Positions 7,697 to 16,706 of a stretch of 24,437 nt of DNA are shown here, one piece after another. Under the pieces are notes generated by a model, which was not told the DNA's origin, did not search any database, and saw nothing but the letters and a program-made list of their open reading frames with translations. The first letter of the stretch is position 1, and every line of letters starts with the position of its first letter. This DNA comes from JAWWPY01 sp964412845 (GTDB lineage: Bacteria; Actinomycetota; Actinomycetes; Streptosporangiales; Streptosporangiaceae), in assembly GCA_964412845.1 (NCBI GenBank), contig CAYPQM010000105.1:1-24437 (forward strand), in the 5' to 3' direction. The translations under genes and the position numbers were made by a program.

Positions 7697-7812
7697 GCCG
7701 GCCGCGCGAGATCCGTGAAATGAGAGCGATGCGGTACCGCAGACAAGCCGAGACCATGGGACGGGACCCACGTCCGGCCCGGGCGACGACTACGACGCAG
7801 GACGGTTACTGA
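7693..7812 (+). CDS. Candidate 39-residue small protein filling the pbpA-pknB gap
   Basis: An ATG at 7693 overlaps the pbpA stop as ATGA, the same coupling used at other junctions of this operon. The frame runs 39 codons to a TGA at 7810-7812, one base before the pknB GTG, so it tiles the gap exactly. The predicted product begins MSRPREIREMRAMRYRR and ends RATTTTQDGY. It is strongly basic (10 Arg), has no membrane helix, and carries a run of four Thr followed by Gln near the C-terminus. Against it: no separate Shine-Dalgarno, and 10 of 39 third positions are A or T, looser than its neighbours. It may be a real coupled peptide, or an ORF kept open to carry ribosomes into pknB. I recognise no family. 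Confidence 0.4.
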   Translation: MSRPREIREMRAMRYRRQAETMGRDPRPARATTTTQDGY

Positions 7813-7813
7813 C

Positions 7814-9592
<1,779 letters not shown>

Positions 9593-9625
9593 AGCGCAGG
9601 TGACATGCCCTGATTTCCCATGCAG

Positions 9626-9664
9626 GAGGGCTTGCTCCGCTCGGGGGCGACGGCGCAAGCCCTC
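9626..9664 (+). terminator. Candidate terminator after pknB
   Basis: A perfect 10-bp inverted repeat, GAGGGCTTGC (9626-9635) and GCAAGCCCTC (9655-9664), encloses a 19-nt loop starting 33 nt after the pknB stop. No U-run follows, typical of high-GC genomes. It separates the long operon from crgA, which has its own promoter-like -10 box. Confidence 0.5.
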
Positions 9665-9695
9665 ACGAGCAAGTCGGGCATGCCGCCTCCGGCGT

Positions 9696-9701
9696 TACAC
9701 T
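9696..9701 (+). promoter_or_regulatory. Candidate -10 box for crgA
   Basis: TACACT fits the TAnnnT -10 consensus and would place the transcript start near 9708, about 34 nt before the crgA GTG. No convincing -35 box is seen. Confidence 0.35.
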
Positions 9702-9741
9702 CGGGCCGAGTGCGTGAACGGCCCAGACCAGGAGAGCGACC

Positions 9742-9987
9742 GTGCCTAAGTCCCGCGTCAGAAGCAAGGCGGTCTACACCCCGCCACCCAGACCAGCCCG
9801 GAGCAAGGTCAGCCCGCGCTGGCTGGTCCCTACCATGCTGGGCAGCCTGGTGCTGGGGCTGGTCTGGATCGCGCTTTTCTATGTCACGCAGGGCAGCCTG
9901 CCCATCGCTGCGCTGTCGGACTGGAACCTGGTCATCGGGTTCGGTTTCATCATCTCCGGGGTGGTTCTGTCCACCAAGTGGCGCTGA
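9742..9987 (+). CDS. crgA: CrgA: small two-helix cell-division protein
   Basis: The 81-residue protein has a basic N-terminal tail (MPKSRVRSKAVYTPPP) and two membrane helices (about 27-49 and 60-78), ending STKWR. Size, topology and the KSRVR...W pattern match CrgA, which modulates FtsZ-ring and septum formation in Streptomyces and recruits division proteins in mycobacteria. The GTG start follows AGGAGAG by 6-7 nt. It lies just past the pknB operon, the classic actinobacterial position. It converges with the rhomboid gene 47 bp away. Confidence 0.95.
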   Translation: MPKSRVRSKAVYTPPPRPARSKVSPRWLVPTMLGSLVLGLVWIALFYVTQGSLPIAALSDWNLVIGFGFIISGVVLSTKWR

Positions 9988-10025
9988 TCAGCCGAAGCTG
10001 ATCCAGCCCAGCGCTGATCAGCCGA
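9981..10025. repeat. Short direct repeats between convergent crgA and rhomboid genes
   Basis: GCGCTGATCAGCCGA occurs exactly twice, at 9981-9995 and 10011-10025 (period 30). The first copy includes the last codons of crgA. Each copy contains the palindrome GCTGATCAGC. A second repeat, CAGCCCAGCGC, occurs at 10004-10014 and 10036-10046. The pattern suggests local duplication at a gene 3' junction, possibly acting in bidirectional termination. Confidence 0.7.
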
Positions 10026-10034
10026 CGGGACAGG

Positions 10035-10943
10035 TCAGCCCAGCGCGGACACCGCGAGCTGGCTGTTCCGCGACAACACGGCGATGACCAGCACGGCGAG
10101 CACGGCCACGGTGGCGCCGGCCTGGACCAGGGCCCGCTGCTGGCGGGGCGCGTAGGCGTAGGCTGCGGTGAGCAGCACGCCGGCGACCAGTCCGCCGACG
10201 TGGTCCTGCCAGGCGATGGCAGAACTGAACACGAAACTGATCACGAGGTTGAGGCCGATCAGGATCACGATTCCCCGGGTGTCCAGCCGCAGCCGCCTGG
10301 ACACCACGAAGTACGCGCCGAACAAGCCGAAAATCGCGCCTGACGCGCCCAGGGCTACTTCACCCGCCGGGGCGAGGAAGTAGAAGAGCACTGAGCCGCC
10401 CAGCGCGCTCAGCAGGTAGACGGCCAGGAAACGCAGGGGGCCGAGGAGCCGCTCCAGCGAAGGACCGACCACGATCAGCGCCCACATGTTGAAGATGATG
10501 TGCGCCGGTCCGAGTCCGCCCAGGCCCGGCTCATGCAGGAACGCGGATGTGATCAGCCGGTACGCCTGCCCGTGCGCGACCCCCACAACCTGGTTGATCG
10601 TCGGGTCATAGGCCCTGGACACCATGGCCAGGTAGTCGACAATTCGTGGGTACACCGCTTCGGCCAGGTAGAAGAGCACGTTCAGGCCGACGATGACCCA
10701 GGTGACCACGGCGCCCGACAGCACCACCCGGCCGCCGAAGACCGTGGTCGGCGTGCGGACGTCCCGGTTGCCTTCCTTGACGCACTCCACGCATTGCTGG
10801 CCGACCGGGGCCGAGCGGAGGCAATCGGGGCAGGCGGGACGGCCGCACCGGACGCAGGACAGGTACGTCTCCCGGTCCGGGTGCCGGTAGCAGGCAGGAG
10901 CGCTCGCGCCGCTATCGGCGCCCGGCGCTGGGGGGACGTCCAT
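10035..10943 (-). CDS. Rhomboid family intramembrane serine protease with N-terminal zinc-binding motif
   Basis: The 302-residue protein starts with a Cys/His-rich segment (about 18-55: CYRH, then pairs of Cys at 30/33, 38/41 and 51/54) resembling a B-box-like zinc ribbon. The rhomboid domain follows, with about seven hydrophobic helices. Catalytic residues are Ser201 in GASGAIFG and His248 in WQDHVGGL; the conserved HxxxN of helix 2 is His148-Asn152. It would cleave membrane substrates, which are unknown here. The start ATG at 10943 lies 3 nt after the ppiA stop on the same strand, so the two are co-transcribed, probably with coupled translation because no clear ribosome site is present. A rhomboid and a cyclophilin beside crgA/pknB is, as I recall, a common actinobacterial arrangement. 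Confidence 0.93.
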   Translation of the reverse strand: MDVPPAPGADSGASAPACYRHPDRETYLSCVRCGRPACPDCLRSAPVGQQCVECVKEGNRDVRTPTTVFGGRVVLSGAVVTWVIVGLNVLFYLAEAVYPRIVDYLAMVSRAYDPTINQVVGVAHGQAYRLITSAFLHEPGLGGLGPAHIIFNMWALIVVGPSLERLLGPLRFLAVYLLSALGGSVLFYFLAPAGEVALGASGAIFGLFGAYFVVSRRLRLDTRGIVILIGLNLVISFVFSSAIAWQDHVGGLVAGVLLTAAYAYAPRQQRALVQAGATVAVLAVLVIAVLSRNSQLAVSALG

Positions 10944-10946
10944 GGA

Positions 10947-11489
10947 TCAGCCCGCGGATCCCGCTACGTCATCGGAACCCTCGATCTCGACCGATTCGAT
11001 AACGACGTCCTTGACCGGGCGGTCCCCGGCGCCGGTGGCCACCGCAACGATCCGGTCCACTACGTCGGTGCCTTCGATGACCTCGCCGAAGATCGTGTGC
11101 TTACGGGTCAGCCACGCGGTGGGCACGGTCGTGATGAAGAACTGGGAGCCGTTGGTACCCGGCCCCGCGTTGGCCATGGCCAGCAGGTAGGGCCGGTCGA
11201 ACGAGAGATCGGGGTGGAACTCGTCAGCGAACTTGTAGCCGGGGCCGCCGGTCCCGGTGCCGAGCGGGTCCCCGCCCTGGATCATGAAGTTGGGGATCAC
11301 GCGGTGGAAGATCGTCCCGTCATACAGCCTGGCCGTGCTGGCCTTCCTGGTGCGCGGATCGGTCCACTCGCGCTGGCCCTCGGCGAGCTCGACGAAATTC
11401 CGGACGGTCTTCGGAGCGTGATCCGGGAAGAGCCGGACCACTATCGGTCCCTCGGTGGTCCGCAGTGTCGCGGTAAGCGTCTTAGTCAT
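10947..11489 (-). CDS. ppiA: Cytoplasmic cyclophilin-type peptidyl-prolyl cis-trans isomerase
   Basis: The 180-residue product is a single cyclophilin domain. It carries the active-site segment FHRVIPNFMIQGGDPLGTGTGGPGY (catalytic Arg63, with Phe68, Met69 and Gln71) and the strand NGSQFFITT. It isomerises Xaa-Pro bonds as a folding helper. There is no signal peptide, so it acts in the cytoplasm. The start at 11489 (MTKTLTATLRT) is favoured because GAGGA lies 8 nt upstream; a longer frame upstream has no family sequence. M. tuberculosis ppiA (Rv0009) lies in the same genomic neighbourhood. First gene of a two-gene unit with the rhomboid protease. Confidence 0.95.
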   Translation of the reverse strand: MTKTLTATLRTTEGPIVVRLFPDHAPKTVRNFVELAEGQREWTDPRTRKASTARLYDGTIFHRVIPNFMIQGGDPLGTGTGGPGYKFADEFHPDLSFDRPYLLAMANAGPGTNGSQFFITTVPTAWLTRKHTIFGEVIEGTDVVDRIVAVATGAGDRPVKDVVIESVEIEGSDDVAGSAG

Positions 11490-11658
11490 GGCTGGCATCC
11501 TCGCACGAACCGTCGCGGCGGTGGCGACCCGCTGCCCGCAGTTCCCGCTACCTGAACATCCTGGCACGCTCAGGTGTATGCCACGAAGCAGGCCGGTAAA
11601 TGGTTGAGCATGGTCGCCGGGGGAAGTGAGACGGGCGGGAGCTTACATGGGGAGGTAC

Positions 11659-12213
11659 ATGGTGTCCCTGAAAATGACCAGGCAAGATGCTAGGGCCGCA
11701 GCCAAAGTGCGGGCGAAAGACGCCAAAGCCGCCGCCAAAGATGCGGCGAAAGACGCCAAAGCGGCAGCCAAAGCCGGGGCAAGTAGCGCCCGGCGGCAGG
11801 CCCGCCGGGCCGCCACGCAGGTCACTCCGCTCGCTAAGAGCGCCCGGGTGACGGCCAAGCAGGGTGTGCACGACGCCAGGGTGTGGGCCGCGCCGCGGGT
11901 GGAACGCACCGGGCACGCGCTGGAGGAGCGGGTCGCGCCCAAGGTGTCGGCGATGCTGACCGCCACCGCGCGCCGGATGGAACCGGCTGAGCCGGCCCGC
12001 CGCCGCCGCTGGCCGAAAGTCGTGGCCGGGGCCGTGATGCTCGCCGCGGGCAGCGTGGCCGCGGCGATCCTGCGCAGCCGCCGCGGGCCAGCCTTCGTGA
12101 CCAAGCCACACGGTCCAGGTGAACCTGCGACAGCGTCAACCGCCCCCGCCGGCGGACGCCAGACGGCGGACGAGGAGACGGCCGATGTCAACGGGCAGGT
12201 ACGCACGCCCTGA
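11659..12213 (+). CDS. Ala/Lys-rich coiled-coil protein with C-terminal membrane helix (DUF5324-like)
   Basis: The 184-residue product has a long Ala/Lys/Arg helix (about 8-110) whose start carries near-identical 11-residue repeats (AKDAKAAAKDA, then AKDAKAAAKAG). After a basic cluster (114-117) comes one membrane helix (about 118-138) and a polar tail with a Pro/Gly/Thr-rich end. Composition, length and position near crgA/ppiA resemble the Streptomyces DUF5324 family, whose function is unknown. The 11-mer pattern also resembles LEA-type helices. The start is ambiguous: ATG 11659 or GTG 11662, with GGGGAGG at 11649-11655 favouring either; earlier in-frame starts at 11626 and 11647 lack good spacing. 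Divergent from ppiA. Function not assigned. Confidence 0.8.
   Translation: MVSLKMTRQDARAAAKVRAKDAKAAAKDAAKDAKAAAKAGASSARRQARRAATQVTPLAKSARVTAKQGVHDARVWAAPRVERTGHALEERVAPKVSAMLTATARRMEPAEPARRRRWPKVVAGAVMLAAGSVAAAILRSRRGPAFVTKPHGPGEPATASTAPAGGRQTADEETADVNGQVRTP
11713..11778 (+). repeat. 33-bp tandem duplication within coding sequence
   Basis: Two adjacent 33-bp units (11713-11745 and 11746-11778) both begin GCGAAAGACGCCAAAGC and differ at a few positions. They encode the 11-residue repeats of the coiled-coil protein. Confidence 0.8.
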
Positions 12214-12302
12214 GGCGCGGGGTGACCGGCGCGGGGCCGGCATCGTGCTCGGCCACCCGCGGCCAGTTCGAGGCCCAGGCCGCGCGGGCTGACCGGCTAG
12301 AG

Positions 12303-13658
12303 TCAGCGCGGGCTGACCTGCAAGCCGGGAACTTGCAGTGAGTTCGTGGAGATATACGGCTGATCGGTGGTCACATGGGTGAGCGTGAGCGGCACCAGCG
12401 GAGTCACCGACTTGAGCAGCTGCAAGATCGTCGCCAGCGGGCTGTCCGGCGTGATCGTTATCGGGATGCCCAGCAGGTCGCCGGATAGTTTCGTGGCGTA
12501 AAGCACCACGTTGCCGGTGAAGGTCATCGACGAGCCACTGGTCTGCGCGCTCGTTCCGCCCTGGGTGACGCTGAGCGTAGGGCTGCCGTCCAGCGTCAGC
12601 GAGCTCATGGTGAACTTCATCATCGCCACGGTCCCCCCGCCGGACGTGGGCACCTGGGCGACTCCGTGGTAGGCCGTGCCCACCAGCAAGGCTGACCCGG
12701 TGACCAGGGTGAACTGTGCCCCGGTGACCGTCAGGGCAGGCGCCGCCGCCTTGATCGCCGAGGCCTTCTCCGTGGAGCTCGGGCTCGGCGTCGGGGACGG
12801 CGAGCCGGCCGCCGACGTCGCACCGGCCGACGGCGAGGGGGTAGCTTCCGGCGATGCCAGCGAGGATGGGCTCGCGCTCGCTGACGGCGCCGGGCTCGCC
12901 GGCGGGGACGGGGACGGCGGCGGGCACAGGATGGGGATGTAGATGATGCACTTGATGCCCGCCCCGGCGGGCTGCATCGACTTGACCGGGTGACCCGGCG
13001 CCACCAGGCCGAGCAGGAGGAAGGGCGCCAGCGCGAAGGCCAGCGTCGTGCTGCCCCGGCCTGGCCCACCGCCTGCGGGTGAGTCGCCCAGCACCACGTC
13101 CAGGCTCCCTGGGGGTTGGTCAGGCCGGCCAGCCGGCCGGCGGTGCCCGCTTTCCCGGCGGCGGCCCGGAACCCAGGCAAAGGCCAGCGAGCCGCCGACT
13201 AGGCCGAGCAGCATCCCGACGAAGAATCCGCCCAGGTTCGTCGCGATAAACGACGCCACGGAGAGCAGCACAGCGGCGATCGAGTAGAAGACCCGCTGCG
13301 CCGGGTGGAACCAGATCAGCAGGCCGCAGGCGATGAGCAGGCCGCCAATCAGCAGGCCGAAGACGCCGCCGATGCCGATGTAGACCACCAGCTTGACCGA
13401 ACTGCGGGCGAGCACGCTGAACAGCGGGATCGCGAGCAGTTCGAGCCCGGCCAGGAGCAGCAGCAGGCCGCCCCAGAACGGGCGGCTGCGCCGCCACCTC
13501 CGAAACGCGCGCCACGCAGCCACGGCCCGGTCACCGCGCGGGCCCGGCGCCCGCCCGATGGCAGGTGCCACGGAATTCGCCGCGCCGGGTTCCGCATCAG
13601 GCGGGATCTCCGCCGGGATGTCCCCGGCGAAGCTCCCGTCCTCTTCCGGACCAGTCAT
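12303..13658 (-). CDS. DUF6114-type membrane protein with large outside C-terminal domain
   Basis: The 451-residue product has a cytoplasmic tail (1-58), four hydrophobic helices in the DUF6114 region (about 62-83, 90-116, 122-141, 144-165; typical text RPFWGGLLLLLAGLELL and ATNLGGFFVGMLLGLVGG), then a fifth helix (about 204-222). Next comes a Pro/Ser-rich linker (246-300) and a beta-rich domain (about 308-451) presumed to be outside the cell. The second half resembles the secreted DUF6230 partner in style (TVTGAQFTLVTGSALLVGTA here, SVSGSAFEVTASKLVAND there), suggesting a shared fold. It starts 2 bp after the DUF6230 stop, with no clear ribosome site of its own, so translation is probably coupled. 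In Streptomyces the two families are also neighbours; function is unknown. Most DUF6114 proteins I recall are shorter, so the outside domain is notable. Confidence 0.82.
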   Translation of the reverse strand: MTGPEEDGSFAGDIPAEIPPDAEPGAANSVAPAIGRAPGPRGDRAVAAWRAFRRWRRSRPFWGGLLLLLAGLELLAIPLFSVLARSSVKLVVYIGIGGVFGLLIGGLLIACGLLIWFHPAQRVFYSIAAVLLSVASFIATNLGGFFVGMLLGLVGGSLAFAWVPGRRRESGHRRPAGRPDQPPGSLDVVLGDSPAGGGPGRGSTTLAFALAPFLLLGLVAPGHPVKSMQPAGAGIKCIIYIPILCPPPSPSPPASPAPSASASPSSLASPEATPSPSAGATSAAGSPSPTPSPSSTEKASAIKAAAPALTVTGAQFTLVTGSALLVGTAYHGVAQVPTSGGGTVAMMKFTMSSLTLDGSPTLSVTQGGTSAQTSGSSMTFTGNVVLYATKLSGDLLGIPITITPDSPLATILQLLKSVTPLVPLTLTHVTTDQPYISTNSLQVPGLQVSPR

Positions 13659-13660
13659 CG

Positions 13661-14275
13661 CTAGCAGGTACTGCTGCCGAGGCTCAGGTTGAAGCCAGGC
13701 AGCGTGAAGGTGCCCGCCGTGGTCAGCCAGGTGTGCTGGCGGATGTTGGTGAACGTGGCCGTGTCGGCTTGCTCACCGAACCCCCCCGATGGGCCAGGTA
13801 CCCCCGAAGCGCTCAGCGTGCCCGCATCCTGGCCGATGACAATGTTCTGGAAGGCCGCGCTGCCCGACAGCTGGTCCGCATCGATGATCATGTTGCTCGC
13901 GGACACGGGGGTGCTGCCGCCACCAGCGGTGAGCTTCAGGACGATGCCGCCCACGGAGACGCTCTGGCACAGATCACTGATCTGCGCTGACTTCAGTGCC
14001 GTCACCGCGATCGGGTGCTGCGCGCCGCCGGTTTCCGCGACGACGCCGCCGAACTGCTCGAAGCCATCGTTCGCTACCAGTTTGCTGGCCGTGACCTCGA
14101 AGGCGCTTCCCGACACCGAGATGGACGCGGCCAGCACGCCCTGCGCGGTCAGCCCGATCATCACCGCCGCGGCGGCGAAGGCGGGCACGAAGAGGATGGC
14201 GAAACGTCGCCAGCGGACCCGGCCCGGCACAGGCCCGGTCGCAGGTTCTGGGGTGCTGCTCTCAGCTGAGCTCAT
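13661..14275 (-). CDS. DUF6230 family secreted or membrane-tethered protein
   Basis: The 204-residue protein has a polar, basic N-terminus (RVRWRR), a hydrophobic segment (about 25-49, FAILFVPAFAAAAVMIGLT) ending at a signal-peptidase-like ALA-ASIS region, and a beta-rich outside domain. It has only two Cys, Cys103 and the C-terminal Cys204, which could form a disulfide. DUF6230 proteins are often labelled cholesterol esterase in Streptomyces genomes, but no esterase Ser-His-Asp motif is visible here, so that label is not used. The ATG at 14275 is chosen because AGGAG lies 5-6 nt upstream; in-frame ATG 14290 is the alternative. First gene of the pair with DUF6114; a good promoter sits about 115 nt upstream. 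Confidence 0.85.
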   Translation of the reverse strand: MSSAESSTPEPATGPVPGRVRWRRFAILFVPAFAAAAVMIGLTAQGVLAASISVSGSAFEVTASKLVANDGFEQFGGVVAETGGAQHPIAVTALKSAQISDLCQSVSVGGIVLKLTAGGGSTPVSASNMIIDADQLSGSAAFQNIVIGQDAGTLSASGVPGPSGGFGEQADTATFTNIRQHTWLTTAGTFTLPGFNLSLGSSTC

Positions 14276-14388
14276 GGCGGCTCCTGCCACTGTTCGTGGT
14301 GCGGGCAGGCTGCGGTGTGCGGGCCGGCACCGTCGTCGGGGGCACGACTGCTTCAGGTGACATGCGCCACATCAGAGCAATCGCGTGG

Positions 14389-14418
14389 AAGTTACCGCCA
14401 AGTAGCTATTGCGGTCAA
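14389..14418 (-). promoter_or_regulatory. Sigma-70-like promoter of the DUF6230-DUF6114 pair
   Basis: On the minus strand TTGACC (14418-14413) and TAACTT (14394-14389) are 18 bp apart, the best promoter match in the window. The transcript would start near 14382, leaving about 107 nt of 5' leader. The -35 box lies within an inverted repeat with arms GCGGT (14411-14415) and ACCGC (14424-14428), a possible operator. Confidence 0.6.
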
Positions 14419-14538
14419 GCGCAACCGCTAACAAAGTCTGTCCCGCCGATCACCCCAGTGAGTGTGCTGAGTCACCGCGGCAACTCCGGCGGCTACCCGT
14501 CGCGGCATGCCGGGCGGCGAGTTGTCGGTGCCGTCGGG

Positions 14539-14544
14539 CACAAT
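14539..14544 (+). promoter_or_regulatory. Possible -10 box for leaderless ligase transcript
   Basis: CACAAT ends exactly 6 nt before the ligase GTG, and there is no ribosome-binding site. The spacing matches other probable leaderless genes in this window, although the first base departs from TAnnnT. Confidence 0.35.
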
Positions 14545-14550
14545 GCGGGT

Positions 14551-16131
14551 GTGCTTCTGCAGGAGCTGGTGCGCACGTCAGACGCGGTCGCCGCGGTGCC
14601 GGGACGCCGGGCCAAGGTGGCCGAGATCGCTGCGCTGCTGCGCCGGGCGAGCCCCGGCGAAGTCCCGGTGGCCGTGGCATTTCTCGCTGGCGAACTGCGC
14701 CAGCGTCAGATCGGAGTGGGATACGCGGCGCTGGGCGATCTGCCGCACAGCGACTCCGGGGCAGCAGAGCCGACCCTCACCCTGGCCGAGACCGACGCGG
14801 TATTCGCCGCCGTCGGCGCGGCCACCGGCCCCGGCTCGCAGGCAGATCGCCGGCGGCTGCTGGCCGCACTCTTCGAGCGGGCCACCCCCGGTGAGCGCTC
14901 ATTCCTGGTTCGGCTGCTCGCGGGTGACCTGCGCCAAGGCGCGCTCGCGGGCCTGATGGCGGAGGCGGTGGCCGGTGCGGCCGGGGTGCCCACCGCGGAG
15001 GTCCGCCGGGCGTACTTGCTGGGCGGCTCGCTGCCTGCCGTCGCCGAGGCGGCGCTGGCAGGCGCAGGTCCCGAGGCGGCCACCGCCGCGCTGCGCTCGG
15101 TTGGCCTGCAGGTCGGCAGGCCGCTGCGGCCGATGCTCGCCGCGTCCGCCGCCAACGTCGCCTCGGCGTTCGAGCGGCTCCCGGCCGCCGCGGCCGAATG
15201 GAAGATCGACGGGATCCGGATCCAGGTCCACCGCCGGGCCGGCGAGGTTCGCGTCTTCACCCGGACCCTTGACGACATCACGTCACGGGTCCCCGAGGTC
15301 ACCGACGCGGTGCGGTCTCTCGGCGCGCAGTCCCTGGTGATTGACGGGGAAGTGGTCGCGCTGCGTGAAGACGGCCGGCCGCAGCCGTTCCAGGTCACCG
15401 CCGGCCGGGTCGGCAGTCAGGTCGACGTGGACCGCCAGCGCGCAGAGGTGGCACTGACACCGTTCTTCTTCGATCTCCTGCACCTGGACGGCCGGGACTT
15501 GATCGACGCCCCGGCGAGCGAACGGCAGGCCCTGATGGCGGCCGTCGTGGGAGCTGGCCTGCTTGTCCCGCGCCTGGTGACCGCGGACGTCGCCGCGGCC
15601 GAGGCTTTCTTCGCCGACGCGATCGCCCGTGGGCACGAGGGTGTGGTGGTGAAGTCCCTCGATGCGCCATACACGGCTGGCCGCCGGGGCGGTGACTGGA
15701 TCAAGGTCAAACCCCGGCACACGCTGGATCTTGTCGTGCTGGCCGCCGAATGGGGACACGGGCGGCGCCGCGGCTGGCTGTCCAACCTGCACCTGGGGGC
15801 CCGCGACCCGGCCACCGGCGGCCTGGTCATGCTGGGAAAGACGTTCAAAGGCCTGACGGACCAGGTGCTCGGCTGGCAGACGGAACGGCTCCTGGAACTC
15901 GCCGATCCCGCTGAGGCACGGCCGCCGGCCGACCCGCGCGCCGCGTACGGGGTGCTCCGGGTGCGCCCCGAACTCGTGGTGGAGATCGCCTTCGACGGCG
16001 TGCAGGCCAGCTCCCGGTACCCGGGCGGGCTGACCCTCCGTTTTGCCCGGGTGATCAGGTACCGGCCGGACAAGCCCGCCGCCGAGGCTGACAGCATCGA
16101 CGCCGTCCGTGCCCTGTGGACAGGCGGCTGA
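14551..16131 (+). CDS. ligB: ATP-dependent DNA ligase, LigB type
   Basis: The 526-residue protein has an N-terminal DNA-binding domain (about 1-195), an adenylation domain with the KxDG motif Lys218-Ile-Asp-Gly221 (Lys218 carries AMP), then RVFTRTLDDITSRVPEV, IDGEVVALRE and EGVVVKSLDAPYTAGRRGGDWIKVKP (conserved motifs III-V). An OB-fold domain follows (about 400-526). The N-terminus LLQELVRTSDAVAAVPGRRAKVAEIAALL closely follows mycobacterial LigB (Rv3062, 507 residues) as I recall it. It seals nicks using ATP and is non-essential beside NAD-dependent LigA in mycobacteria. The GTG at 14551 is chosen from this similarity; the frame is open 255 bp further upstream without family sequence. Confidence 0.95.
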   Translation: MLLQELVRTSDAVAAVPGRRAKVAEIAALLRRASPGEVPVAVAFLAGELRQRQIGVGYAALGDLPHSDSGAAEPTLTLAETDAVFAAVGAATGPGSQADRRRLLAALFERATPGERSFLVRLLAGDLRQGALAGLMAEAVAGAAGVPTAEVRRAYLLGGSLPAVAEAALAGAGPEAATAALRSVGLQVGRPLRPMLAASAANVASAFERLPAAAAEWKIDGIRIQVHRRAGEVRVFTRTLDDITSRVPEVTDAVRSLGAQSLVIDGEVVALREDGRPQPFQVTAGRVGSQVDVDRQRAEVALTPFFFDLLHLDGRDLIDAPASERQALMAAVVGAGLLVPRLVTADVAAAEAFFADAIARGHEGVVVKSLDAPYTAGRRGGDWIKVKPRHTLDLVVLAAEWGHGRRRGWLSNLHLGARDPATGGLVMLGKTFKGLTDQVLGWQTERLLELADPAEARPPADPRAAYGVLRVRPELVVEIAFDGVQASSRYPGGLTLRFARVIRYRPDKPAAEADSIDAVRALWTGG

Positions 16132-16148
16132 AGTCCGCCGGAGCCTGG

Positions 16149-16664
16149 TCAGGCCCCGATGCCCAGCTGCCGCACGATCGCGGGAGCGACGTCCGTATCC
16201 GCCGCGTCGAGGCAGCCCAGCAAGGCGCAGGCGAGTACCCGTGCGTCGTCGAACATCACCAGCCCGGCCAGGTCGGCCGCCGAATACCAGCCGAACGGAT
16301 GGGCTGGCGGCGTGACCGGCTGGGCGCTGCGGGCCTCGGCCACGTACAGGTGGTCGACATGGATATGCGGCTCAGCCAGGTGATTGTCGGCCGGGACCGG
16401 ATGCTCGACGATCCACCAGGGCGGCGCCACCAAGCGGGGCAGGAAGCCATCGGGCCGCCGGACGGACGGGGCATCCGCCAGCCGCACCGCCAGGCCTGAT
16501 TCCTCGGCGACTTCGCGCAGCGCCGCCTCGGCCTCGGATTCGTGCGCCTCGACGTGGCCGCCGGGGGGCATCATCCGGCCGAACCGCGGGTGCTGGATAA
16601 GCCCGATCCGCCAGCCGTCCGGCAGCCGGGACACGACGTAGACACTGGAGGTGGCGTGCTTCAC
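16149..16664 (-). CDS. Nudix hydrolase
   Basis: A complete Nudix box is present, GHVEAHESEAEAALREVAEESGL, matching G-x5-E-x7-REUxEExGU; the Glu residues of REVAEE bind the metal. The domain starts with the strand ATSSVYVVSRLPDGWRIGLIQHP. The family hydrolyses nucleoside diphosphates linked to another group; the substrate here is unknown. The start is uncertain. GTG 16664 (MKHATSSVYVV) has GAGG 9 nt upstream and matches where related proteins begin. ATG 16703 adds 13 residues but lies against a GC palindrome. It converges with the ligase (17 bp apart) and diverges from the next hydrolase. Confidence 0.92.
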   Translation of the reverse strand: MKHATSSVYVVSRLPDGWRIGLIQHPRFGRMMPPGGHVEAHESEAEAALREVAEESGLAVRLADAPSVRRPDGFLPRLVAPPWWIVEHPVPADNHLAEPHIHVDHLYVAEARSAQPVTPPAHPFGWYSAADLAGLVMFDDARVLACALLGCLDAADTDVAPAIVRQLGIGA

Positions 16665-16706
16665 GGTCACCGCCTCATCGTGCCGCACGCGATCTGCCCG
16701 CATCAG

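Noticed and set aside
10500..11555. Plus-strand ORF of 351 codons
   Set aside because: Antisense to the rhomboid and ppiA genes, both supported by catalytic motifs.
12136..12951. Minus-strand ORF of 271 codons
   Set aside because: Alternative frame of the DUF6114 gene, continuing past its stop; repetitive composition only.
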